Shown: positions 23,957 to 36,220, counted from the first letter of the stretch. The stretch is 64,000 bases of DNA from Nymphaea colorata (GCF_008831285.2 NC_045142.1:23435300-23499299), one strand, 5' to 3'. The notes: generated by a model from the letters alone, not told the origin. Program-made: numbers and translations.

Positions 23957-26900
23957 GTGGGCTGCACGTCCAAGCAAGAGAGAGATGAAAGAGAGCAGCA
24001 ACAAATGACCTCTGCCTCTTGTTATCATTATATATTAATCAAAATTTAGGGTACATCATCAAATACACAAAATAACAATAAGATTTACAAGTATGCCACC
24101 GCCCATGATGTGTTGGGCGTGTGGATCAAATGGGTCGGGTCTGGGTGACCCGATCCATATGTACAAACTTAACAACCCCCCTCAAGTTGTGCATGGGGTT
24201 TGATCATGTACAACTTGTTTTTCAATTCCCAGAAATGGTGCCCTGGCCCCTGTGAGTCCCTTGGTAAAAAGATCAGCCACTTGTTCAGACGTAGATATAT
24301 AAGTGGGAACAATCTCATCTTCCGCAACCTCTTGACGAATGAAGTGTTGAACAATCTCTATATGCTTAGTGCGATTATGTAGAACAGGATTGAAGGCAAT
24401 CTTGATCGCGCTTTGGTTGTCACAAAATAGAGATGACTGAGCAACGGGAAGAGAAAGTTCCCCAAGCAGATGACGTAACCAGGAAGCTTCAACTGTGCCT
24501 GCAGCCATTGCCCTATATTCTGCCTCAGTGCTAGATCTTGCAACTGCACGCTGTTTCCTGCTACTCCAACAAATAAGATTGGAATCAAGGAAGAGACAAT
24601 AACCGGAAACTGATCGTCTGTCGTCTGGATCACCTGCCCAATCTGCATCAGTATAAGTGGAAATGTTGTGGCCATGCAAAACAGTTGACTGTCTTGTGTA
24701 GATGAGTCCATCCCCAAGAGTAGCCTTAAGATAACGCAAAATACGTTTGGTAGCATCCATATGCCCTTCTGTGGGTGCATGCATAAACTGAGAGACTTGA
24801 TTCACAGCATATACTATGTTTGGGCATGTAAAAATGAGATATTGCAACATGCCAAATATACTCCGATAGAAACTAGGATTTGGGTATGCATCACTCCCAT
24901 CAGATGCATTTAATTTTGTGTTGAGAACACTAGGTGTATTTATGGGCTTGCAACTTGTCATACCTGCCCTATCCAAAATATCAAGAGTGTATTTATGTTG
25001 TGTAAGGGTTAATGTGCCACCTTTTCTATCAAGCTCAACAGCCAAGAAATACCGTAGTTCGCCGAGATCCTTCATCTTGAATTCTTGTTGCAATACCTCT
25101 TTAACATATGATATATGACATGAAGAGTTTCCAGTAAGAACTATGTCATCTACATATATAAGTAGCCAAGTGGTAACTTCACCTGAATGATAGATGAATA
25201 AGGAATGATCAAGTGAACTTCTGAGGAAACCAGCCTGTTGTATATGGAGGGAAAATCTATCGAACCATGAACGAGATGTTTGCTTAAGCCCATATAGTGA
25301 TTTTTGTAATTTGCACATCCATTTGGTTGGATCATTGGAAACATATCCTGGAGGTTGTTCCATATAAACTTCTTCCTTTAGAAAGCCATGAAGAAAAACA
25401 TTTTTAACATCCAACTGATATAAATTCCAACCATATGAGACAGCAAGAGAGATGATGACCCGGATCGTTCCCATCTTGATGACTGGACTGAAAGTCTCAT
25501 CATAATCTTCCCCGTACTACTGAGTGAAGCCTGTAGCCACAAGTCGAGCCGTATATCTATCAATGCTTCCATCAAGTTTATACTTGAGTTTGTAAACCCA
25601 TTTTGAGCCAACTACGTTCTTACCATCTGGACGAGGAACAATCTCCCATGTTTGACATTCATTTAAGGCAGCCATTTCTTCATTCATGGCCTTGATCCAA
25701 TGTTTGCTTTTGCACGCTTGCTCATAGCATTTTGGCTCCACCTTTTTGTTCAATTCTGTCATGAAGAGCTGAAAATCTAAAGAAAAATTACCATAACTTA
25801 CCCATCTATCAATAGGGTGCCGCACACGTTCTGATCTACGTGGACAAGTAGTGGCAGTTTCTAGATCAACTGGAACTGATCGTCGATTATACACCATTCC
25901 TGAAAACCGATTAGGTGAAGTCATGCTCATGTTGTTGGTCTGAGTAGATGAATGTATGTTGTCCATCTGAGTGTTTGTGGCTGTCTCGGGCTCATCAATA
26001 GTTTTGTCACTTTGTGCCTGGTGTGTATCAGCTCTTTGGTCTAATATTTCAGCATTCAGCCATGAGTCATATACATCATTTTTAACATTAAGTGTTGCAT
26101 GTGGCTCCTTTATATCATTCAACCTGAGCTCATCAAAAATAACATGTGAAATATGCACACGTCCAGTTTTTGGATTGTAACAGCGATAGCCTTTATAATT
26201 TTCTGCATAACCCATAAATCTACACATGACAGCTCGATCTTGAAACTTATTTCTCAAAGAAATATTAACATGAACATAACAGATGCATCCAAAAACACGT
26301 AGCTCATCATAATGTGGTTGTTCTTGATGTAAAATAAAGAATGGAGATTTTCCTTCAAGCAGGATAGTGATAGTCGATTAATAACTTGAACAGCAGTATG
26401 GAAGGCTTCAGCCCGTAAAGTCATGGGCACATCAGTGTTATGCATCATATTGAGAACACTTTCAACTATGTGCCTATGTTTTCTTTCAGCAATACCATTT
26501 TGTTGTGGTGTGAGGACAGGAAATCTGTCTAGTGATCCCATGATTTAGTAAGTACTCAGTGAATTCATTTGAAATGAACTCACCACCACCATCACATTGG
26601 AAATGCACGATATTACTAGAGTATTTGTTTTGAACCAAAGCGTGGAATTGGGTGAACAAGCGGAAAACTTCTAATTTGCTTTTCATGAAGTGGATCTAAG
26701 TGTAACGAGAATAAGAATCAATGAAAACAACATAATATTTACTCCCGAAAGAGGAAGAAATAGGAGCAGACCCCCAAACATCAGAATAAATGATGTCAAA
26801 TAATTTTGAAGCTCGCTTATTTATTGATTGAAAAGGAAGAGCATGACTCTTACAAATATGACAACTTGAGCACATGCTAGACTCAATGACAGGACTTAGA

Positions 26901-29900
26901 CTGGACTTTTGTAATAGTCCGTCTGCAACAAGACTTTGAATGAAAGACCGACTACAATATGCTAAACGGCTGTGCCAAAGAGATGGCATATCATACTCTG
27001 TGATATTGACTTCACTATGACTGGGAAAGGATGAATCTGAAACACAAGACTTAGACACTCTTGGAGCTTCTTCAATGACGTACATGTCTCCTTTGCGAAC
27101 ACTCTCAGCGAATGTCTTATTGGTTCGAGCATCCTTAACATAAACAGAAGAAGGAGTAAACTCAACAGAGGAATGAGTATCATCAATAAGCTTTGACACA
27201 GAAATGATATTTTTCTTGACATTTGGAACAACAAGAACATTCTTTAAAGGTATTGAGGAATGAGCCATGGATAAGTGTGCATTTCCAATATGTGATATTT
27301 TGTGATGGGAACCGTCTCCTATGACAATTGAGCCTTTAGCTAAATAAGGGAGAGCACTAGAAAACTTACCTGCGTCACCAGTTACATGAGCCGCAGCACT
27401 AGAATCCACTTACCATTGTCCTTCCTCATTTTGCTTGAGATTGATTTTAGACAACACTGTCATTAGAATCTGCTGCACATCAGGGGAAATGTTCGATGCC
27501 GCAGTCATGTTCGAAACAGATGACCCTGCTGCCTTATTGTCTCGCCAGACCTGTTTTCCCTTGTTCTGTGGGTTATGCCAACATTCTGACTTCACATGAC
27601 CTCTCTTATTGCAATAAAAACAAGTAGGTATCCTTCGTGGTACATTTGCCTGTGCATTTGTGTTAGGTGTAGGAAGGATACCTCTCCCCATCCCTGTCTG
27701 TGAGTTCCAAACTCTTGGACGACTTCCTTGTAAAGCATGGGTCCCAGTGACCAATACATTGTGACCGCCAGAATGAATTAATTCATGTCGTTGTACACGA
27801 CTTGCTTCATGTTGAATCAACTTTGATTTCAAGTCTTCAAAAGAGGGAAGAACAGACAATACCTCTAAAGCAGTGCAGAAAACATCAAAATCTGACCCCA
27901 ATCCACTCAAAGCCTGTTGTACCTTGTCCTTGTTACTGATTGGATGCCCTATGATGGCAAGATGATCGCTAACATTTTTTATCTCATGTATATATTCCAA
28001 GACTGAACGTGTACCTCGCTTGATATCTTGAAATTGCTTCTCGAGTTGTAGAAATCTCGCTTCTGATATTTGAGAATATGCGGTAGCAAGTATATTCCAC
28101 AACTCAAGTGTTGAAAGATCATCATCAACACCCACCAAAACTTCCTCTGATAGTGTGGAGGTGAAATAAGCAACGAGCGATTGATCATAAGCCATCCACA
28201 TCTCATATTCAAGATTGATTTCTGCAATAGCCTCTTGAACTTGCCCTGCAGCATTCTTCACCTCTCGCATAATCCATTCAGGTGGCGCAGGTGTGGTTCC
28301 ATTGAGATGTCCATAGAGACGGTGACTCTTGATGAACAGGACTATTTGACGTTTCCATGTCAAATAATTGGTATGATTTAGCTTTTGTGAGATAAGTTGG
28401 GAGAGGAAATTGGACGACAAGATGCTGGAATTGCGGTGGGGATCCATAAATGCAATAATCAGAAAATAGGGGAAAAATAGAAATTTTGAGATTAGGGTTA
28501 GGTGGCTGACGGTAGGATAGATTAGGGAGACAGTAGGATTAGGGCAGATGGTAGGGTTAGGGCCGATTAGGGTAGACGACAGGATTAGGGAAGATTAGGG
28601 CAGAAAATTTGGGGATTAGGGTTAGGGCAGAAATTTGGGGATTAGGGTAGAAAATAGAGATTTGAGGATTAGGGCAGAAAAGAAACAACGATTAGGCATA
28701 AATTAAAGATTCTTACCGAACATTCTCAGTGGCAAAACCTGGCTCTGATACCATGTAAGATTTTGATATCTAATACAGGAGGAAGAAAGAAGTGGGCTGC
28801 ACGTCCAAGCAAGAGAAAGATGAAAGAGAGCAGCAACAAATGACGTCTTCCTTTTGTTATCATTATATACTAATCACGATTTAGGGTACATCATAAAATA
28901 CACAAAATAACAATAAGATTTACAAGTATGCCACCGCCCATGATGTGTTGGGCGTGTGGATCAAATGGGTTGGGTCTGGGTGACCCGATCCATATGTACA
29001 AACTTAACAACACACACAGACACCCACCCACCCACCCACACACACACACACACACACGCACAAAAACAAACATGTTTGCACATGCATAGCACCACCTTTA
29101 CTAATTTATGTGGCAGAAAAATGAAGTATTCATTTTATCATGCTTCCAGTTTGCGTTTGAGCCTAAGGAATGCTAATTTGGAAGCTAAAGCCAATATGCG
29201 GAAAGCTGCTCAGGCCGAGGTAAAAAGAACAGCTCCTTTTTTTTTGTTCTCTCTGTCATTTCTTCTTTTTCAGTGTGATTTCAGTGTACAACCCTCTCCT
29301 TTTTGTGTACAATGCAGTGCTGTTGATGCAAAAGTGCTTTTCTTTGCAAATTGAATTTTATGATTTGACACTCAAAAAAGAGAAGCATGCTTATGCTTGT
29401 GGTTGCTTAATATTATCTACTTATAGTGATCGCTACATTTTTCTCCTACTTTTCTGTCAGTGAAGGGGTTATCTTTCGGTTGCAGAGGGAACTCTTATTA
29501 GGAGGTGGAGAGGAATCTACCATTCGTAGGCGCAATTTGCAGTATGGTTCAGGCTTGGCATCAAATCTCGAGAACAAGAATTTACCTTTTTAATGCCATG
29601 ACATTGACTATCATGTGCTTTGAAACTTTCAACTTCTTTTTAGTACCTTTCCTGCTGCAGGAGACTTTCTTTGGCTTCTCACTGTATGGTTGACATACTT
29701 ATCTCTATTGCTGAGAGCTTTTAACTGTTAAAACTTCCTTCCATGAAAGAAGTTTGGTTTACTGGATGGAGCTTTGGCTGTCAAGAAAGCAGTCAGAGTT
29801 CAATCCTGAAAAGCCATTTATTGTGCATGCCAAGCACGCAGAGGCCCTTGGAGAAAGGGTACTAGCCTCTGGAATCCCAGATTTTACGTTGCTGGGAATG

Positions 29901-30258
29901 TTTGGTGTACTGGATGGAGCTTTGGCTGTCAAGAAAGCAGTCAGATTTCAATCCTGAAAGGCCATTCATTGTGCAAGCCAAGCATGCATAGGCCCTTGGG
30001 GCAAGGGTAGTAGCCTCTGGATTTTACACTGCTGAGAATGCGATTAAGTCTCACTGTCGGGGTGTGGTCTCTTTGTACCAGAAATGAGAAAAATGTTAAA
30101 CATTTCTAAGAATTGTCTGCTACTGGACAAGTTGTTGTTGTCACCCTGATTGTGAAATTTGCTAAAAGTTCATTTTACCACTTGAAACATAGATCTACAG
30201 CTTTAGCTTTCACATAATGTTTTCACTGAAGAAGAATGGAGGCTCTGTCTCCCTCTCT

Positions 30259-30296
<38 letters not shown>

Positions 30297-33278
30297 TAAT
30301 TGTTTTAGCAATAATTAACTTAAAAGGGGTAAATGACTTTTCAACAAAAAGAATTTGCACATGGAGACCGATCAAAGAAGCTCATGCAAGGCAGCTGATT
30401 GGACCAATGATGATGGCTTGGAACAGCAAAATAAAATTTATTTAATTTCAGAACTTTTATTCTCTAGGATTTCTTTCAAATGGAAAGGATATTTGGTTTC
30501 AAAAGTTCATATTCTTCAGTGAATGTGAAGATTCCATTGTTTACAAAAATATTGTGTTTCTATAGGAATCCTAGTATTACACAGGTGACTATATTGCCAT
30601 AAATTCACAAAGCTTGAGGCCTTTGTGTCATGCACTATATTGATGCCAAGGACAGGATTTTCTTTTTTTCTTTCTGTTTTTTTGGTTTCTGATAATCCAC
30701 TGCTGCAGTTTTCATGTCTTCTCTCCTGTTCTCTTATATATCTACAAGGGCATGTCTTATCCAATGAGGAATTCCATTTGCAAGTTATAGTTAATTCATT
30801 CATCCTCTTCAACTTCCTTTATGTTTCAAGCTATGCTTTTTCATCATAATCTTTGCAGTTAAATCTCTTGAAGTTTTGTCCATGAACTCGTCTTATATCT
30901 CAAATGCTGATTCAAGTGCAAGCATGCACTTCAAGTTTTATGGAGTATTCTACAACTTAGCCATTAGTTATCATGTCTCTTCATGGGAATCCTTGGGGTA
31001 ATTGCACCTTAAATTTGGAAGCATAAAGGATCCATAGCATTCCAGGATCCAGCTACGTCATTCATCCATATGGCTGTGTTTTTATAATAGAGCGTTGCAA
31101 ACATATGCTTTTCTGTTGTTTCTTCAACATTGTCCTAGGTTGAAACTGAGTGAATGGGCATCATGTTTTGGCTATACTCCTTCCTCTGAGTTATGCTCAG
31201 CCCTGTTTGGGCTTTGACAGCCTGTATCATAAGCAACATATCTGCACACCTGCCTTGTTAGCCCAACCAGACAGACAATAGCCTAGGTTACTAGGCTGGC
31301 TGAACATAGGTGGCCAAATGAAGTTATTATTTTTTAATGTTTATCTTTAGGAATATGAATGTTTTCATTATTCTGTCTATTACTACAATGACTGAAGCGG
31401 GGACCTTTAAACTTGTGCTGATTTATTTATTAGTAAATTCTTTCATCTTCTTCTTTTGTTCATATCAGATGACTTTTATAGTTTGGATCCACTTAACTCT
31501 TCTATGTTAAGGCTTTTTATGCTCATCCATTGATGTGCATCTATTATGTTTAACGGTACTAAGCAACAAAGATAGTCTTATGCCAGCTTTACCATGGAAG
31601 GAAGATAATGCAAGAAAGGAAATCATCTTGTTTAGATTAAGATTAAGCCACTGATTTTCTAACTCTATAATGGGCGGAAAATATATTATTGACCTCATGT
31701 ACAACCTTAAGTTTGCAGGGACAAATACATGGGTTCGTACTGCCATAGCATAATAAAAATATTTTTTCATTTCCTGATGTCTGCTGTTGTGACATGATTA
31801 CTATCCGTTATTCCATGTATGTGATTTGTCATTTTTTTCTCTATTCAAAACTTTAATTTTTATTATGTATCAGGACAAAGGCTGGAATGACATCTGCTGC
31901 TGAAAGCATCACTGAAAGTCTTCGCCGCACTCGGCAACTGATGGTTCAGGTTACTTAGCTATCATTGTGTTTTCCCAGCTCAATAATTTTGATTTTGTTA
32001 CATCTACATGGGGTAACTTGTGGATGGTTAACAGGAAGTGGAGAGAAGTGCAAACACACTGATGACATTTGGTAGGTCTATTTGCTTTATGCTTGCAGAA
32101 ATGCATCTCTTGTTCCTTTTTGTTTCATTGTCTATTTAGTAAAACCTGCAGAAATCCCATCAGACCAGAATCCTTCAGCAGGAGGTGGTTTTTCTTTCAC
32201 CTAGTGCTGGCTATCGAGAAATGCTCAATTGCATTTTATTTATTAGTCAGGTTATATCGTTTTCTGGCGACACTAGTGAAACATGTTACTAGAATTTGAA
32301 AGTTAAGTCGTTGCCGTAAAGAGAACCTTGCTACAGTGAGATTACCGTGTTGAGCTGTGTCTACCTAAGGTCCTAAAGACACCTCCGACATGCACTTGTG
32401 CAGGCATGCACCAATATAAAAGGAGTGCACATGCGGATGACAACCGTGCAGAAAATAAGAGATGCTAATGAAAGAACTGAATGTTCTATGTCATAAAACT
32501 TGTCCTCTCATTGGAAGTCCAAAATCCATGCGTAAAATTTTACTTGTGTGGTGAATGCATATGCTAGAAACATGCAAGTTTTGAAAAGCACTGTTCCATC
32601 AATGAATTTTTGTGGCAATGATACTAAATAAATGCAGATACCTGGAATAGTAAATATATAAATTCGTAGATTCGCATAAATTCATGCAATGGTTAAGGAT
32701 GACATGGTTGTTTTTTGCTTCTCTTATCTAGACAATTCGACCAGCGTATTGAGAAAGGCAGAAGGTGAATATAAGGGTCATCGATCTTTGCTGATGCGAA
32801 CTAGAAACCTCCTTTCCACTATGCAGCGCCAAGATATCATTGAGAGGTAAACTGGTGCATTTCCAATGAACATGACACCATAGGGTGTAAGCTCATATGC
32901 ACAGATTTAGATTTTAGTGAGGCCTTTATTCAAGATGGAATCATATGATATGACCACCCAAGATCCGCTTTGGACCTGGTCTGTACCTGGTCTGTGGGTC
33001 ACCTTTAATTAACAGCATTTTCTAGTTGCTCATTCAAGCCGCTTTTGGACAGGATAATTCTGGTTGTTGGTTTTCTCTTCTTCGCGTCTGTTGTGCTCTA
33101 CATCTTCACCAAGCGTATTGGATTGCTGAAGCTGCAGAGGAAACTTTCATCTGCTTTTTTGAAGGGCTCAGGTCATGAATCGACAAGTTCTCAGATGACA
33201 ACAAAAGCAGCTGATGGTTTGAGTCCACCTTCTACAGAGGGAACACTTCCATTAAGACAGACACATGACGAACTCTAG
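21194..33278 (+). CDS. SEC20: SEC20 SNARE protein (Golgi-to-ER retrograde traffic), 297 aa
   Basis: SNARE of the ER target complex that receives COPI vesicles from the Golgi. Eight exons with matching phases: 21194-21205, 23343-23644, 29150-29219, 29486-29541, 31874-31949, 32035-32071, 32732-32846, 33053-33278. Exon 1 supplies only MEEQ, in frame with IPHMADGEVDE; an internal ATG at 23352 is an alternative start. Residues about 10-105 are N-terminal helices; the Sec20 SNARE-like segment follows (SLRLSLRNANLEAKANMRKA, STIRRRNLQTKAGMTSAAES, SLRRTRQLMVQ). One transmembrane helix, about residues 224-242 (IILVVGFLFFASVVLYIF), precedes a basic stretch and a lumenal tail ending in HDEL, the retrieval signal also known at the end of yeast Sec20p. 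Intron 2 (5.5 kb) contains an antisense Copia element; splice sites around it are intact, so the gene is probably functional. Confidence 0.95.
23957..24174 (-). repeat. 3' LTR of the Copia element, recognisable part
   Basis: Matches 28792-29009 without gaps, with 9 substitutions. Starts GTGGGCTGCACG and ends CTTAACA in plus orientation. The remaining outer end is lost in the adjacent TG/AG tract (23915-23956). Confidence 0.9.
24182..28447 (-). pseudogene. Copia gag-pol, inactivated
   Basis: Gag (28447-27410, 345 aa) has a zinc knuckle, CFYCNKRGHVKSEC (CX2CX4HX4C). It is closed by a TAA where Copia polyproteins usually continue into protease; the next frame (27409-26696) begins at the protease motif DSSAA, in which the usual DSG is changed, then shows the GAG-pre-integrase zinc region (WHSRLAYCS, CSSCHICKSHA) and the start of the integrase core (SDVWGS). 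Stops or frame changes follow near 26.69, 26.52, 26.25 and 25.51 kb. RT and RNase H (25474-24182) remain open for 430 codons: LDVKNVFLHGFL, YGLKQTSRSWFDRF, LLIYVDDIVLTG, and RNase H TDADWAGDPDDRRSVSGYC. At least five lesions, so it cannot move on its own. Confidence 0.92.
28480..28705 (-). repeat. Copia 5' leader with telomere-like GATTAGGG repeats
   Basis: Between the primer-binding site and gag the plus strand shows a dozen or so dispersed GATTAGGG, GTTAGGG or TTAGGGCAG units. They are degenerate and spaced 10-30 bases apart, unlike a true plant telomere array (TTTAGGG). Confidence 0.8.
28741..28753 (-). other. Copia primer-binding site (initiator tRNA-Met)
   Basis: Minus strand TGGTATCAGAGCC directly abuts the 5' LTR and complements the 3' end of initiator tRNA-Met, the usual primer of plant Copia elements. 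Confidence 0.92.
28754..29009 (-). repeat. 5' LTR of the Copia element
   Basis: 256 bp. Plus-strand start TGTAAGATTTTGATATC lies against the primer-binding site and the end is CTTAACA; minus-strand ends are therefore TGTTAAG and CTTACA. Confidence 0.92.
29010..29057. repeat. CA-rich microsatellite at the Copia right junction
   Basis: ACACACACAG, then CCCA units, then (CA)n directly after the LTR. The left junction has the complementary (TG)n. Confidence 0.9.
29753..30040 (+). repeat. Tandem duplication (~148-bp unit) in SEC20 intron 4
   Basis: TTTGGTTTACTGGATGG at 29753 recurs as TTTGGTGTACTGGATGG at 29901, and the similarity runs to about 30040. One frame reads like protein (AKHAEALGERVLASGIPDF, FGVLDGALAVKKAVRFQS) and repeats in copy 2 with a stop. 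It is not part of the SEC20 splice pattern. Possibly an exon remnant of another gene; I do not recognise it. Confidence 0.8.
30259..30294. repeat. (TA)n microsatellite in SEC20 intron 4
   Basis: About 17 TA units after a CT-rich stretch. Confidence 0.9.
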
Positions 33279-34034
33279 GAGCAACGTGATATTCTTTTTT
33301 AACCCATCCGAGGAATGTAAATCTCTATGTTTAATACGCCAATCTTTTGTTTGATCTCTCTCCCAACTTTTTCTTGATGTGATCTTAGTCACCCCAAAGT
33401 CCCTTTTCATAGTACACTTGGGCGTTGATTTTCTTTCTGCTTTGCACATTCTTGAATCCCATCACCAATGATAATATACCTTTTCTTTAATAATTTGCTT
33501 CCCTGCTTCCGTCTCGCATGTCGCTTCTCGTGTAACCTGTCCATTTACTGGTGACTGGTGCTTTGTATTTTTGGAGTCTCAAACTGATGCCTCTTCATGT
33601 AACTTCCATTCTACCGTGCGTGCAAGGTGGAAATGTCCTATATATCCTCTGTCTATTCAGAGCCAGACGCAGTGTGATATATATATATATATATATAGGG
33701 GGAGAGAGAGAGAGAGAACAAGTGGATTTCTACGGCCAGGATTTGGCCATAGAATCCCAGAAGACCCTCCCAAACACATGGGGGCATGCATGAGTTAAGG
33801 CCGTCTTGTTTGAAATCAGCTTGGTTATACTTGTGATTGGATGATTATTTTTTATTTTGTATTGTTGAAAACCATTGCACAATGTCTATTTAGGATGACA
33901 AATTGCTTGGTTATGATTTTTTAACAACTACAAAATGCATCTTTTGTGACAAATTTGTAGGAAAAGTCCTATGCTTTGCGAGTGCGTGCTTTGCACAAAG
34001 CACTCTCAAAGGTCACTAGTTTTTTTTTTTTTCA

Positions 34035-34066
<32 letters not shown>

Positions 34067-34853
34067 GAAGGCTGCTTCATCAAAATTGGACTTTTAGCAC
34101 ATTGAGCACAGTGATGTGTTGGACTGTTATCCAAAACCATTGAGCGGAAGGTGCTATTTCGCCAGTCTTCTCGCTTTTCTCTATCAAACAAAAGCTTCCG
34201 GTGACTATTGTTTAGCATAGGGCTAGAGGATTTAGAGGGAATACATAGAGTTAGATAAACGTCACATTCAATATTAAAAGGGATGTCCTCTTGGAACTCT
34301 AGAGGCATTTTCATATGATATCCATGGGTTGGCCTTAGCGTTGATGGAACAACTAACAACCGCTGCCAAAAGAATAGGAAATTTCCTCTCCTTACTTTTT
34401 CCTGTTTTTGTTTTTGTCTGCAGATGGAGTTCTATCTTGACCTTTTTTACCTTCATTCAAAGAGGTAAAGAAGGAAGTTTCAATCACCGTCAAGCGGAGA
34501 CAAGCTCAAGTACTTGTCGGGGGTGAAACCAGAAAATTTATGTGAAGAGTTAGGCATACAGGAGAAGAAGTTATGACAATAAATGAGAAGCTAAGGCTCC
34601 CTCCCTTTCCATTTAAGGCTGTGTCTGCTTGCTCAGAGGGCTGATGGCCATGAGAATGGAATCGGGGACTCGCCTTCTTCCACCATTCCCTTTGTTCTTA
34701 GGATCTAGAGCTGCATTTGCTTTCACATAGGCATAATGCCCATAAGAATTGATCAGGGTCTAGGCGTCTAGCCTATACATACACTTCAATTTTTGAGGAT
34801 TTGAGTATTGATCTTTAACTAAGAAACAAAAATGAACCCATCAAGCGTAACAC

Positions 34854-34909
34854 AACCACGTAGCAAGGTGGCTCACACTCAAGGGGTTCGAGGTTCGAAT
34901 CTCGTGGTT
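34854..34909 (+). other. tRNA-like relic
   Basis: AACCACG and CGTGGTT could form a 7-bp acceptor stem, with GAGGTTCGAATCTC resembling a T arm and promoter B box. Only 56 bases separate the ends, too few for a tRNA; the anticodon arm is missing and the T loop has an extra base. Not a functional tRNA. Confidence 0.35.
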
Positions 34910-36149
34910 ACTATCATGCTTTGCTATGTCATTCCTTTAAGCTACAAAAAGTAGTAAGCACAACACTCGAGTTAAAAGATGTACCATAGGTTCACCCAAC
35001 CCCAATGTAAGCCCAAAATCTTCAAGGCATAAGGTATAGTTATGGTGGTTTTACGTCGAAGATAATTTCCTCTAAGTAAACAATTTTAAAAAATGATACA
35101 ATTTGATTGAAGCAATGTTTAATGAATTTTTGAAATCCCGCAAACTCAAGGGCAGGAAGGGATCCCTGTCCTTTAACATTGCACAATCCCATAGGTAGAC
35201 AAGATGATCAGATCCACAGTTAAAATTGTGCAAGCGACTCCCTCAGATTCAATGTAGAAAGCAGAAGCCCGTTCAATCCTTCCTTGGTGCACAAAAAAGT
35301 GGCTCAACTTTTTTGGGTCTAGTCCTGATTTGCCTGATGAGGAACCCCACCATGCAGACCGGCCCACAAAGTGGGTCCAGGTCTATAACCTACCTGGCTC
35401 ACAGAGTGGGATCCAGGGCTAGAACCTATCTGGTCATGTCTATGAGCCCATGTCAAATCAAGTGCACAGTGCCAAAAGAGCCATGCTTCATTTGGTATAC
35501 AAAGCACCCTTTAAAAGTACTCACTCTGATCATGAAATTTCCTACGAAGATTGCAAATTTTGTAGTAGAATCTAAAACTTGTTGCAGATTTACCTTTCAT
35601 CTCTTCAAGAGGGCAGGTCTGGATCTGTGATCCAAATTCCAAGATTCTTGAAACCATGAGATCCTAGAGCATCCCTTCTTTCACATGCTCGGGTTCCTTG
35701 AAGATCATCTTGGGATTCCTGAAAATATGCCTGTTTACATGAAGACAAAGCCACTGGTATTGGCATCATGAATCATGGACCTTTGGCGAGGCTTCGTAAT
35801 GGTAATATGATGATGAGAAAATCATGATATTTCCCAAAGAGTCATACTTTTTACTTTAGCGATGTTTAGGCCATAATGCAATTTTTTTTTTCAATTTTCA
35901 TGGTAGTCCTGTCGAATACATACATAATATATGTCTAAATTGTATGGACAGTAACTAAAAAACCAAAGAAACCTTTGGATTTTTCATAGCCAACCTAAAA
36001 ATGAGACTTGAACATTTTTTGAGTGAGCAAGAGATTAACAATCCACTGCTCGGAAAAGAAGTTTGAAGCCTCGCTCTGCCCCCAAGGTCTTGGGCTACGT
36101 CGAAAGTTAGTAAACGATCCTACTTTTATAGTTTAAGGGAGTAGCACCT

Positions 36150-36210
36150 ATGAGAATTGAACTGGCAGTGTGCCTTTTATACGCTTGTCTGCCTGACCAA
36201 CTATGCTATG
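36150..36210 (-). mobile_element. tRNA-derived SINE-like fragment, copy 1
   Basis: Minus strand has an A-box-like TAGCATAGTTGGTCAGG and, about 30 bases later, a B-box-like AGTTCAATTCTCA. The copy at 38.9 kb shows the same order and spacing. Confidence 0.45.
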
Positions 36211-36220
36211 TCTTTTAGGG

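Larger units (their letters stand above)
23915..29009 (-). mobile_element. Ty1/Copia LTR retrotransposon, degenerate, antisense in SEC20 intron 2
   Basis: Nearly full-length, about 5.1 kb, transcribed leftwards. The 5' LTR is at 28754-29009 (256 bp, TG..CA ends), followed by the primer-binding site for initiator tRNA-Met, a leader, gag-pol and a polypurine tract (minus-strand TTGAGGGGGG at about 24176-24187) next to the 3' LTR, which ends at 24174. Domain order gag, protease, integrase, RT, RNase H defines Copia. By eye the two LTRs differ at 9 of 218 aligned bases, about 4%, so the insertion is not recent. The outermost 38 bp of the 3' LTR are not recognisable and a (TG)n(AG)n tract stands there. 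No target duplication could be identified because both flanks are microsatellite. Confidence 0.93.

Noticed and set aside
23633-24028. 131-codon minus-strand open frame at the Copia left edge
   Set aside because: It is largely translated microsatellite (SLSLSHTHTHT) spanning the SEC20 exon end and LTR.
28480-28705. Interstitial telomere remnant or CRISPR-like array
   Set aside because: Units are degenerate and irregularly spaced and lie inside the Copia leader; no CRISPR features are expected in a plant nuclear genome.
34854-34909. Functional tRNA gene
   Set aside because: Acceptor-like ends pair, but the body is about 17 bases too short and has no anticodon arm.
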